A DNA stretch of 64,000 nucleotides from Cenococcum geophilum 1.58 (lineage: Eukaryota; Ascomycota; Dothideomycetes; Gloniales; Gloniaceae). Each line of letters opens with the position of its first letter. Within the stretch, counting starts at the first letter, position 1. The stretch lies in contig KV748196.1 in NCBI GenBank assembly GCA_001692895.1, positions 2,046,001 to 2,110,000 on the forward strand, in the 5' to 3' direction. The notes below the pieces were generated by a model. It was not told the origin of the DNA. It saw only the letters and a list, made by a program, of their open reading frames with translations, and made no database searches. A program made the position numbers and the translations under genes. Positions 24,400-33,829 of the stretch are shown one piece after another.

Positions 24400-25610
24400 T
24401 GGGGAAGATCTAAATTCTCTGGACTTAATCCTGGACACCACTACCCCAAACACGCGAGGCTGGACGACTCAAGAATGGTTGCTCTCACCCAGGATGATAC
24501 ACATTTTGAAGAGCACAATCTATTGGGCATGCAAAACCGTTGAATCGGACGAAACAGGCCCAAGCGATCCCGTTTTCAGTGCCGCTCGAGAAACATGATG
24601 GGACTCGATAATCGAGCAATTCTCCAAGCGCTATCTCACATATGATACGGACCGGCTAACTGCGCTCGAGGGCTTGGCAAGAGAGCACCAGAAAATGCGC
24701 GACGATAGCTGCTGTCTCAGCGGGGGCGGTATCCTGGTCGTGGGCATCCACCGTGGGTGAAGTATTCCATCTACTCCCATCTCCTGGAACGAACGTGCGG
24801 CCCAATCACCGTCATGCNGTCAAGCTATCCACAACAGTGAGAATGAAACCCGCAGCAGAGGTCAAATGTGCAGTCCCCAACTGGGACGACAGCTTCAGCT
24901 GTCCCTTAGGGTACATGGACCATGAGGGCAACTCCTATTGGCTGAGCAGCGAAGATAGGGAGTTTCTCCACGATAAATCTCTAGGTCCCACCGCGTTATC
25001 GGTAGGCTTGCAGGCCAACATGTGTGATCTTCGATGACTCCGGGGATAGGCTAGGCTGGGGCACTTTCGACACTGAAGTGCAAGCCCTGAATTCAATTCA
25101 CCTCATCTCTCTTATCTATGAGTATCCTCTCCCGGATGTTTCGATTTCCAACAAGGAAAGAAATATTGTGATATTAGCAAAGCCGTACTACCACGACTGG
25201 TGTCTTCGAGTGCATCGGATACCATCGGTTCGGCTTGTTCTGAGAATGTTTTGGCTCATCGGGTTTGATTGGTTGGGTTATCGTGACATCGCCGAATATC
25301 CCCCTATCTATTTGAATTATTACGTGGATAATTCTAACTGGTCTATTCACTGAAATTCAAGGCTGACTTACGTTTAATAATGGGGTATTACTGGATGCGT
25401 TTCGGGACTGGAGCCCGGAGAGTATTGGATTTTCCAGTTGAAGATAACAGCAGGTGGGGGAACTGGAAGACATACGGGCTAAGGCGGCTCCCCATTGTCG
25501 CTCTTCACAACATGCCTTTCTTCCTTGCGTGGGATAGTATGACTTCAATGTGCGAGGACATAGGAAGACTACCGAAGAGATTAATACGTGAAGAGAAATT
25601 AGAATGATCT
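24400..25610 (+). pseudogene. HET-domain (heterokaryon incompatibility) protein, broken
   Basis: From 24431 the frame reads LDTTTPNTRGWTTQEWLLSP, then IYWAC, WDSIIEQFSKRYLTYDTDRL and TALEGLA. These match in order the C-terminal signature of fungal HET domains (RGWxLQExLLSPR, WxxIVxxYSxRxLTxxxDxLxALxGLA). An in-frame TGA interrupts it at 24596-24598. The frame shifts near 24745, and continuing pieces (VPNWDDSF-, FDDSGDRLGWGTFD- and YDW-like segments to about 25610) lie in different frames. One base is ambiguous (24818). HET proteins trigger cell death after hyphal fusion between unlike strains. This copy cannot make a full protein. Confidence 0.7.
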
Positions 25611-26020
25611 TATTATGATATGCCCTTCTGAGGTTCGCCCGCATCGAGAAATACCCTAGCTATTTCTTAAAATGTAATTCCTAATGTTTTTAATTTTGAA
25701 CCTAACGTCCATGCAGCCAGCTAAAATGCCAGTTAAACATTCCATCAAGTGGGACGGTCATTATATACAGTATAGACATATCTCATCAATTCATACTCAA
25801 TGAAAGACAGCCCAGACCTATCGTACCAGCATCATCCGTTCAGCTTCAAACGGACGTAGACCCAAAGCCCAGACTCAGCCAGACAATCCCAAATCCACCA
25901 TTTTCCAACCAGCCAAGAATACACAATAAGACCATATCCCAGCCCGCCTTGTAATCGATGCAGTGATAATAAGCCACATTCGCAAACCTTGATGTTAACC
26001 CGTTGCCAATCCAAAACCCA
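25611..26020. other. No gene seen; 3' flank of the disordered-protein gene
   Basis: AT-leaning spacer. Probably holds the 3' untranslated region of the minus-strand gene that ends at 26021. Confidence 0.4.
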
Positions 26021-29000
26021 CTACAGAAAAGCCGGCGTCAATCTGACAGGAGTTTCACTCTCCGCACTCCTCTCCCTTAAAAACCTTTCCGCCATCCTCT
26101 GCCCTGTCGTCGGGGTGACCGGTCCTGCCGCACTCTCAACACTTCTCAAAGTAGCAACAGGCTCCCCAAGCGCACTCTCAATGCCCCAACCCGCCTCGAA
26201 GCCGGGGTCTGGTTCCTTGTCGAGAGCCAGATCGCTCGAGCTAGTGCCTAGTGCAACCTTACGCAGCGCGTATGGAGCGGGTGGGGAGCGAGACGGTGGG
26301 CTGGGGCACGCCGCAGTAACAGCAGTGGCGGAGTAAGGCCCGGCAAGAATCATCTGGAGTGTGTCGCCTTCGAGCGCACGGCCAGTGATGGGTTTGCGGC
26401 GGACGTGAGTTATTGGATGGCCGGCGGGGCCACTCCTCCTCTTCTCAACTCCTCCCACGGTCGCAGAAGAAGCGGGAAGACCATGAGCATTAGGGCTGCG
26501 GAGGTCGATCGCGGATTTGGGTCTGCTGGCGATTTTGCTGGAGGAGCTGTTAGAAGCGCGCAGGCTGGGGCGGGGCGGCGTGGCTGGGGATTCAGAGGGG
26601 CGGATGTGCGGGTCAGCAGTGGAGGTAGTGTAGTGGGCGAGACCGGAATTACTGCGAGCCCAGATGGAGAAATCTAGGGCCTGGGAGGTCTGGGGATGGG
26701 TCAGGCGCTGGGGAGCGATGCAGAGGGATTTGGTTGATGTGGAGGTCTGAATATTTTCCTTTTTGTTGTCTTTCTTCTCTTTTCCTTTATCTACCTCGCT
26801 TGGTGTGGGAGTTTGTTCAGAGCGTGTGGGTTTCTCAGGGAGTGGTGAGGTGTAATCTGAATATACTTTCAGCTTTGGGCTCGGCGAGAATCTCGTTGGA
26901 GGCGTGTCAGTTTCTGGTGTCCTGCGAATTCGCAACGTTTTGGGGCTGTTGCTTTGATTGCTGAATTTTCGTCCTGTATCAATCATAGGGAAGCGGTCGT
27001 TCATTCTACTTGATGATCGACGCTCTAACTTCGGTCTACTCGACGAATGATTTTTAGCCCGGCTTGGAGGGTTTTCGACAAGTTTCGGGCGATGGTATCT
27101 TGCAAGAAGGCCAGAGGCTTTCCTAATGCCGCTTTCGGACCCGCCAATGGTGACATCTTCGCTTTCTACAATCTGGACTGGTTTGCGGTGATAACCGGTA
27201 TTTGCATATCGGCCGTTGATTGCCAAATCTTCTTGCTGAGGGTGCTCGAGTTCGGAAACCTCTCGAGATAGCCAGTCTTTCCAGTCCTTACTAGATCGAG
27301 CAGAATGGTTGACAATTCGAGGTTTTGAGTAGGGTGCACCAATGACATAGCTTTTGACTGGGTGGCTAGTAATGATAACAGCAGTGCCAGTCTCACCGGT
27401 CTCAGATTCGACAAGAGAGACGGCACTATCATTCGGTTTGACTGACTGTTCATCACTAGCTTGCGAATAGACGCTCGGTGAGAGGGGAGACGTGACGCCT
27501 CCTGGAAGTAGCCAAGGGCCATTTTTAGATCCCTTCTGGAGGGCAGGCGTCTGTGCTCTTGAACCAGATTGCTTGAAAGATGGTGACCTCTTAACTGATG
27601 GCTTCCGTGAAATGCTTCTTGCTAGCTTTGTCACGGTATAAGCGCGCTTCGTGGATTTTGGGAAGAAAGGGAAGCTGTCTTCCTCAAGCGGAGTCTTCCA
27701 TCTGCCTTTTGACCTCTCAACCCGGCTGGAAATTTGTTCGGCAGTAGGTGGTGTAGCCTTTGGAATTTGTTGGGGACGATTGCGAGGCTGAGAACTGCCA
27801 CTCCTCTTCCGCCGAACGGTGATTTGACTGCCAGACTTGCCGCTGCCCTGAGAACCAGACTCCTCATTCGTGGAACTATATGACGGATCTGCCCTTGGGA
27901 TGCGCACAGCTCCACGAACGCTGGTTGTCCTAACCGGAGTCTTTGGCTGATCTGGGGTGACATTCTTGATGGTAGCTTTGGTAGCACGATTGAGGCCGGA
28001 CGTAGTCGAGTTCATCCGGCTCTGCATAGTTAATGTAGAGGCTGTTTGGCTGTGAGTGCCCCTGCTAGAGACGAAAACATCATTTTCGGTCCCCTCATCT
28101 GTATCATCCTCTATCTCCGGGTTGACACCATTTATCTCCTTCATCAAAGCGGAAAAGACTCTTTGAGGATCGATAGTCGCAGGAGCTTCCTCCACAACGC
28201 CTTCTATAGACATAGGATTTCGGAAAGCCATTAATCTAGGGACAGGAGGTGACTGATAATTTGATGAAGCTAATGCGACACTCGCAGCGCTGGTTATGCT
28301 AGGATTGGCTTCATGAATAACAGATAGCCGCTTGGTGTCTCTGGTCGTGACTGTGTTCCCGGCAGATGAGTTTGTCCAACTCGTCACTCGAGATCCTGGC
28401 TCACTAGCATCAACTTCGCTTCTAGCAGCAGTGCTACTTTCCCCCGATTTCGCACAGGCTAATGAGGGTGGTATTTCAAGAGAAGAAGCCCGTGATCGGG
28501 CACGCGACAGCGTTTCTTTATCGTGGCCAGGGATATTCTCGAAGCTTGAAGGAACGACTAGGGAGCGCGAGCCGTGATTGCCGAAATACTCTCTGCTAGC
28601 CTCAACATGCTGGACTGGAAGTGTGGTGGAAGCATTCGACGGCCTGTGGAAGACGCGTTTGATCTTGTTTCTAAGTGAGTTGGAAATTGACCTTTTCGGT
28701 TTCTCTAGCCCACTTAACGGCTTCTTCACATCCTCATCGATGCCACTCGACGGCATATTATTATCGTATGTCACCTTTCCGACCTGTGGCTTTGTGAGTT
28801 TTTTCGTGGCCTTTTTATGCCGTTTCTTGAACGGAGCCATAATGAAAGAGGGTCTCTCGCGAAGTTTCCGGTTCTGAAAGTCCTGGAGGCATCTGTCACG
28901 GGCCTTGTCGAGGGACTCATTGCCAGATATTGTTGCAGGGGGGTGTGCTGTCGCTGCCGGTATGCTTACCACGCCAAGGTCAGAAAGCAAGGACCTGCAG

Positions 29001-29608
29001 CGTTCAGGCACAGGATTTGCGGTGCGAGGTGCCGTAAGGTATTTCGCTGGTGGTTGGCCGATTGGTGAACCAGCTTGAACGCTGCTTGCGTAATACATCG
29101 ACCGCACCTTGCGGATATGATCGGTTGCAGTTGGGGAAGATATGACATTCCACTGATTGCGGGCCTGCGTTCCAGGTCGAGTGTTCTCACTGCCAGCCAA
29201 TGAAGGCGGAGAGATCACCGTCTCCCCCAGTCCTGCTCTATGAACTAGCGGGACGTTTTTACTAGCTGTGCTACGCTGATGGTGAGGAACGCTAGACATG
29301 TACCCGCCTTTTTCGGACTGAGAGAAGCGGAGACTGGATTCCCGGGGCGGAAAATGGCGGCCCTCAGGCTTCCTACTTGCATTGCTTTTCGACATCCGCA
29401 TGCCAGAATCGCGGCTCTTTGACCTCTCGGCTATGTCCGTTGCATGAGCCCTCGCGTAGGCTGTTGTAGCTGCAACTAAGGCATGTTTTTGGGCCACGTC
29501 TGGATCCATTAGCTCTGGGGTGACCCCTACGGCTCGTTGGTGAACCGTCGGGGTCGATTTTGACCGACTAAGGCGGGTTCTGGCATTGCTGGAAGCACAG
29601 GCGGGCAT
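26021..29608 (-). CDS. Large Ser/Pro-rich disordered protein, unknown function
   Basis: One uninterrupted frame of 1,195 residues, which is far beyond chance length. The composition is rich in Ser, Pro, Arg, Lys and Thr with hardly any long hydrophobic stretch, so most of it should be disordered and heavily phosphorylatable. More ordered-looking islands include VFSALMKEINGVNPEIEDD, SYVIGAPYSKPRIVNHSAR with KDWKDWLSREVSELE, and a C-terminal TGQRMAERFLRERS. A basic patch, KKRHKKATKKLTK, could act as a nuclear localisation signal. I do not recognise the family. Proteins of this style are common in filamentous ascomycetes near septa, polarity sites or chromatin, but nothing here decides between them. 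No intron is needed. Confidence 0.75.
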   Translation of the reverse strand: MPACASSNARTRLSRSKSTPTVHQRAVGVTPELMDPDVAQKHALVAATTAYARAHATDIAERSKSRDSGMRMSKSNASRKPEGRHFPPRESSLRFSQSEKGGYMSSVPHHQRSTASKNVPLVHRAGLGETVISPPSLAGSENTRPGTQARNQWNVISSPTATDHIRKVRSMYYASSVQAGSPIGQPPAKYLTAPRTANPVPERCRSLLSDLGVVSIPAATAHPPATISGNESLDKARDRCLQDFQNRKLRERPSFIMAPFKKRHKKATKKLTKPQVGKVTYDNNMPSSGIDEDVKKPLSGLEKPKRSISNSLRNKIKRVFHRPSNASTTLPVQHVEASREYFGNHGSRSLVVPSSFENIPGHDKETLSRARSRASSLEIPPSLACAKSGESSTAARSEVDASEPGSRVTSWTNSSAGNTVTTRDTKRLSVIHEANPSITSAASVALASSNYQSPPVPRLMAFRNPMSIEGVVEEAPATIDPQRVFSALMKEINGVNPEIEDDTDEGTENDVFVSSRGTHSQTASTLTMQSRMNSTTSGLNRATKATIKNVTPDQPKTPVRTTSVRGAVRIPRADPSYSSTNEESGSQGSGKSGSQITVRRKRSGSSQPRNRPQQIPKATPPTAEQISSRVERSKGRWKTPLEEDSFPFFPKSTKRAYTVTKLARSISRKPSVKRSPSFKQSGSRAQTPALQKGSKNGPWLLPGGVTSPLSPSVYSQASDEQSVKPNDSAVSLVESETGETGTAVIITSHPVKSYVIGAPYSKPRIVNHSARSSKDWKDWLSREVSELEHPQQEDLAINGRYANTGYHRKPVQIVESEDVTIGGSESGIRKASGLLARYHRPKLVENPPSRAKNHSSSRPKLERRSSSRMNDRFPMIDTGRKFSNQSNSPKTLRIRRTPETDTPPTRFSPSPKLKVYSDYTSPLPEKPTRSEQTPTPSEVDKGKEKKDNKKENIQTSTSTKSLCIAPQRLTHPQTSQALDFSIWARSNSGLAHYTTSTADPHIRPSESPATPPRPSLRASNSSSSKIASRPKSAIDLRSPNAHGLPASSATVGGVEKRRSGPAGHPITHVRRKPITGRALEGDTLQMILAGPYSATAVTAACPSPPSRSPPAPYALRKVALGTSSSDLALDKEPDPGFEAGWGIESALGEPVATLRSVESAAGPVTPTTGQRMAERFLRERSAESETPVRLTPAFL

Positions 29609-30539
29609 CGAAAGCTACAATCAGGCAATTTGGAGGAGATACGAGTATTGCTGCAACTAGCAGTTCGGGGAAGATGCCGTATAGTCAAGGCTGATCAAGG
29701 CTGATCAAGGCTTGGACAACAATACGCCAAGACACGGTGCCGGTGGGGATGAAGTTTGAAAAGAAGAAAAGCTCATCATAGGAAAATCGGACGACTGGAA
29801 GAACAGAAACAAACAAACAAGGCCGAATCGTGACTACCTTAGCGCAATTGAAGGTCATGCTTGCTGTCATTGCCTCTCATTGTCTGCAACTCTCTGCAGG
29901 CAAGAGCGCATCAAATGCGGCAGTGTGATGGTGAGAAGTTGAGTTACATATCTCCGAGACACGACGCGCAATGCCTTGGACGTTTCTGTCGCGCCGCGTT
30001 TAGCTTCAGGTGCACGCTGCGGATCTGCACTCGTGGCTGCCAATCAAAGAAAGGGACACGTGCGTGACATCTGGGGATGAATTATCCTTAACCCGTTAAA
30101 ACTGGTCGAACGGTTATCGATAAGGGCTAGCCAATTAGATCAATAAGATCAAGACCCCACCCGTTGTTTTGATTCTGATGTTCGTGCACGGATCTTCCTC
30201 AATTCGGCCATGACGGATCAAGGGATAATGGGGTCGAAGTAAGCATTACAATATCTAGAGGTCACTCTTCCCGCTGCTTTGCGGTATGAAAGGTTAGACG
30301 AGCTTCAGACTCGAGGACGAAGGTCGACTTCCCTTTCTTGAGACTTCAGCCTTTCCTCGGCCTTTCCTCGGCCTTCCATGGCGGCGCACGAGGGGTCATC
30401 GCATAGAAACAGGCAACAACCTCTCAGGACTATATATTGTCCGGATTGACGTGAATTCAGCATTATTCCAATCACAATTAATCCTTCTGTAGTAGCTCAC
30501 AGTAGTTGTACACGACTTTAGCTACTCAAACGCACGGCC
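29609..30539. other. Intergenic region between divergent genes, with MITE copy B
   Basis: It separates the minus-strand disordered-protein gene from the plus-strand BTB gene and should contain both promoters. It holds a triplicated AAGGCTGATC word near 29690, a triplicated CCTTTCCTCGG-type word near 30350, and the MITE at 30085-30225. No gene is supported. Confidence 0.5.
30085..30225. mobile_element. TA-flanked MITE, copy B
   Basis: 141 bp. Starts TCCTTAACCCGTTAAAA; the right end GATCAAGGGA is weaker than in the other copies. TA flanks at 30083-30084 and 30226-30227. Shares TTATCGATAAGGGCTAGCCA with copy D. Confidence 0.75.
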
Positions 30540-31639
30540 ATGGGATCGGCTGGGAGCAAGCCCGATGAGAGCAAACCCGCAGAAGACGGTCACACAAAAT
30601 CCATCAAACCCTACGGACATCCAGACAATGCAACCAGCATCAAATTAAATTCATCGCATAGGGCTCATTATGACGGTGTAGTGAGGTCTGTCTCGCCGCT
30701 TCCTGTTCTCAACTACGCCTAACACTTCGCAGCCTGATCGAAAAGAACAAATACTCAGATCTTCTTGTTATTTGCGGCAGCGACCGCTACCCAGTTCATC
30801 GCGCCATTGTGTGTCCGCGCTCGACCTGGTTCGAGGATAAATGTGAACCAGCCCTTCAATATCTTGACTATGTAAATCTCACCAACGGCTCCGCCTCCCT
30901 CTCATCTCTAGGCCAACCATCCATAAGTAGAAGGCACAACGGCCAGACTCGCTAATGATATCGCCAGAGCTCTCCAGCCTCTCCCATGAAAATATGGCTC
31001 GATTCAGACGAGGAACCTGACGTCATCGCCGCCGTACTTACATTCCTCTACACACTCGACTACGCCGATAGCGGGCCCCAGCTCTCGTTCGGCCTCCCCC
31101 ACGACCGGAGTAGTCTTTTCTCTCACGACTCTGGTGCTGAGGGCCATGCGCCGCCACCTCCAGAAGATGGATGTCAGGGAAGCATATCTTCGCCCACGCC
31201 CGCTGAATCAGAAAACGAATCACGTCCAGCAACGAGCAGGGAAGGATCACCGTTGCCAACGCCGGCCGCGAGCTCATCATCGCCCGACAATACCTCAACA
31301 CACACTGTGCACGCCGACCCAGGTAGTCAACCTAATGAGCTCGTCTTGCACGCCAAAATGTGCCTCGCAGGCCATCGCTTCGGAATTCCGCCTCTTCTCG
31401 AAGTCGCCAAGGAAAAATTCGAAAAGCGATTGCGGTCTGAAACATGGAAGGCTGAGATGTTGCCTTGCATCCATGAGATAGAACGGCAGCAAGGGAGTTG
31501 CGACACTATTCGGGAATTGAAGGACAGTTTGCTCAAGTCGGCTAAGAGAAGGTTCAGGGACCTAAAGCAAATGGATGGACTGAAGGAAATGGTTATGGAT
31601 TGTCCGGAATTCGCATCGGAGCTAATGAAGAATTTGTGA
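30540..31639 (+). CDS. BTB/POZ-domain protein
   Basis: Three exons: 30540-30685, 30733-30871 and 30968-31639 (introns 47 and 96 bp), 318 residues. The BTB fold is seen in YSDLLVICGSDRYPVHRAIV and CPRSTWFEDK, then after the second splice the KIWLDSDEEPDVIAAVLTFL segment and the LYTLDY strand. A Ser/Pro-rich insert follows (about 115-190), then a helical BACK-like tail (HAKMCLAGHRFGIPPLLEVA) that is typical of fungal BTB proteins. Exon 1 is a short basic leader. The first donor is GTCTGT, which is unusual. For the second intron GTAAAT with branch GCTAATG and acceptor CGCCAG gives the right spacing between BTB strands; another pair (GTGAAC to CTCCAG) also keeps frame but shortens the fold too much. 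Likely role: adaptor or protein-protein interaction; partner unknown. Confidence 0.8.
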
Positions 31640-31848
31640 AGTATCTTGGCGAACCATCCTGACTGGCCGGGACGGACCCTGGGTTTATGATGTGAGAGGT
31701 AAATGTATATCCGTTCGTATCTCTTTTTTTAGTAGAGATACCTCGTTCATTTTTGCATGCAGAAGTTCTCGTAAGTGAGACGGGACAACTCACGTGTAAT
31801 GGTCTCATGCTTCGGAGCATTTCGGGATCATACGGGAGCACCTGGGAG

Positions 31849-33612
31849 TTATGGAGTAACTTCTGGTTGAGTAGTCGCGCATGAAGTATTGCTAATCTTG
31901 CCCGAAGTTTCTAGTGAGAGTAGCGCGCTGGAGGCAGTCGCTATATTATCTCGCCGCACTGCGTTCATCAGAAAAGCCCGTGATGTTCGAGTTGGGAAGC
32001 CGCTGGCCTTCCAAGATCTCAGGGGGAAATGTCCGGGAACGAGGGGCTCCTCTGTAACCAAGAGCATTGGTTGAGTTACATCTGCGGATGCAATGACTTC
32101 GTCGTCCTCCGTTTGTAGGATGCTTAGGTCACGTAGAGAGACAGTGAAAGTGATGATCATGATAAGAGCAAACAGTATCCCACATAAAAGGAACGGTACT
32201 CCTAGCCACGCATCTCCGAGTTTCATCCCCCAGCGGAATGCGAGTGAGAGAAGAGGTCAAGAGAGCAACACTCCCAAGGCTTCCATAATGGCGATCGTGG
32301 CAAAAAGTCGAGCAATATCACGGCTGGTTTGTCCGCCAATCATGGAAATTGCAACGCTGCACATAGCTGCCGCAAATCTAGTGCCAAATGTGTACAGAAC
32401 TAGTCCTATATGGAATTAGGAAAGTGGAAGGTTGCATTGATGGGACGGCAAGCTCTTACCTCCCACCAACAATACTGAAAACCCAATGATGGAAAACCCA
32501 AAACTGTAAAAATAACACTGCCACATGCAGCCAACATATCTGTTCTCTGCGGGGAGACCGAAAGCCATCGGAGCATGATCATGCTTATAACAGTAAAACT
32601 GGTAGTGTGACCAGATTCAAGCCAGCTGAAATAAAAGCAGCAAAGTGGCCTATGTTATATAAGGAAATGTGAGAAAATAAAATTAATCGTATCAAAAGCA
32701 ACACTGGCCTTTTACATAGTCCAATGGCACCTCTTCCATGAATATCGGAGTAGTAGGTAGGTAGGTTGCCTTCCCAACCGATTTACCAGGAATGTAAATA
32801 CGACCAAGGTAGGGTTTATGCCGCGCTTCAAAAATTGCATCATGTCTCGAAGTCTCTGCATCTGAGCCTTAAAGCCATATCCTTCTTGCTTCGACGAGCA
32901 CTGGGAAGCCATGTCCATCGAGCGCTGTTCTTTCATCTCGGAAGGTTCCAGAGGTTTTGCATTGCGCAAATGAAGAGTCTCCGGGATGAACAGAGCGATT
33001 ACAATAGAAAATCCTTCAATGACAGCGCCCAGTATAATCGGCGACCACAATCCGTTTGTCATAGGAATGGAACTGAGCGCCGGTGCGATTAGTTCCGCTA
33101 CCAACACGCTTGCCGTAACATAAAGGAAAAACAGTTGTTCTACGCCAGAGTCAGTGGAAAATCTGAACGGAAAAGTACACCCCCACCGGTTTTCCGTGGG
33201 AACGACATCGGACACCATCGTGAAAACAACTGCAACCGCTACTGTAGGGCCCCCACAGATAACTATAAATACCGAAGAGAACCAAGTCAGCTTGAGTGGC
33301 AGTTGGAAGTGGCCTGCGCTTTCCCGTTAGAGATTGGTCGAGGAACTCGAAATTTCAATGCTGGACACCATACAGACGAATATGATCCATAGCATCGTAC
33401 ACTTAGCGCCAGCAAGTCCAAGAGTAAGAATCCATCTTCTTATCGGCCAGTGCACCGTACGGGACTACAAGAAAGATTCCTGGAACAGAATCCCAAAGGT
33501 CCTGCCACCTGAACAGTATTGTCGCCGTATCTTGGACGGTATTGACCTTACACAGCTCTTCCAGAACCGCCCATTGTTCTGTATCTTGCTCGGGTCCGCT
33601 CGCTTGTAGTAA
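31849..33612 (-). pseudogene. MFS transporter, broken
   Basis: On the minus strand, pieces line up with a fungal MFS transporter: VNTVQDTATILFRWQDLWDS then PGIFLVVPYGALAD (about 33590-33440), LTWFSSVFIVICGGPTVAVA then VSDVVPTE (about 33290-33190), VTASVLVAELIAPAL (about 33120), IPETLHLRN, and FATIAIMEALGVLLS near the end. Lesions: a frameshift at about 33432-33444, a TAA at 32712-32714, and a TGA at 32257-32259. The first transmembrane helix is missing, and a MITE lies just upstream. At least two normal introns can still be seen (for example 33376 to 33315). It has the same architecture as the truncated MFS at 5776, but I did not establish that they are close paralogues. Confidence 0.75.
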
Positions 33613-33686
33613 TCAAGACATACGACAGATTCGTATATGCGTCCCGGGTGGCTGAGCTAGGAGCGCACCTATATCGGTAGTAGCTA

Positions 33687-33823
33687 TCCCTTAACCCGCT
33701 GAACTTCCCATGCATTATCCATAGGAACCAGCCAATTAGATCAACGCAATCGACTGTACGCGTGTTTGGATTCTAGTGTTCCGCACGGACCACTTACTTC
33801 GTGGACGCCAGTGGGTTAAGGGA
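33687..33823. mobile_element. TA-flanked MITE, copy C
   Basis: 137 bp with the cleanest ends of the family: TCCCTTAACCCGCTGAAC inverted against GTGGGTTAAGGGA, and TA on both sides (33685-33686, 33824-33825). It lies directly 5' of the broken MFS gene. Confidence 0.85.
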
Positions 33824-33829
33824 TAACAG

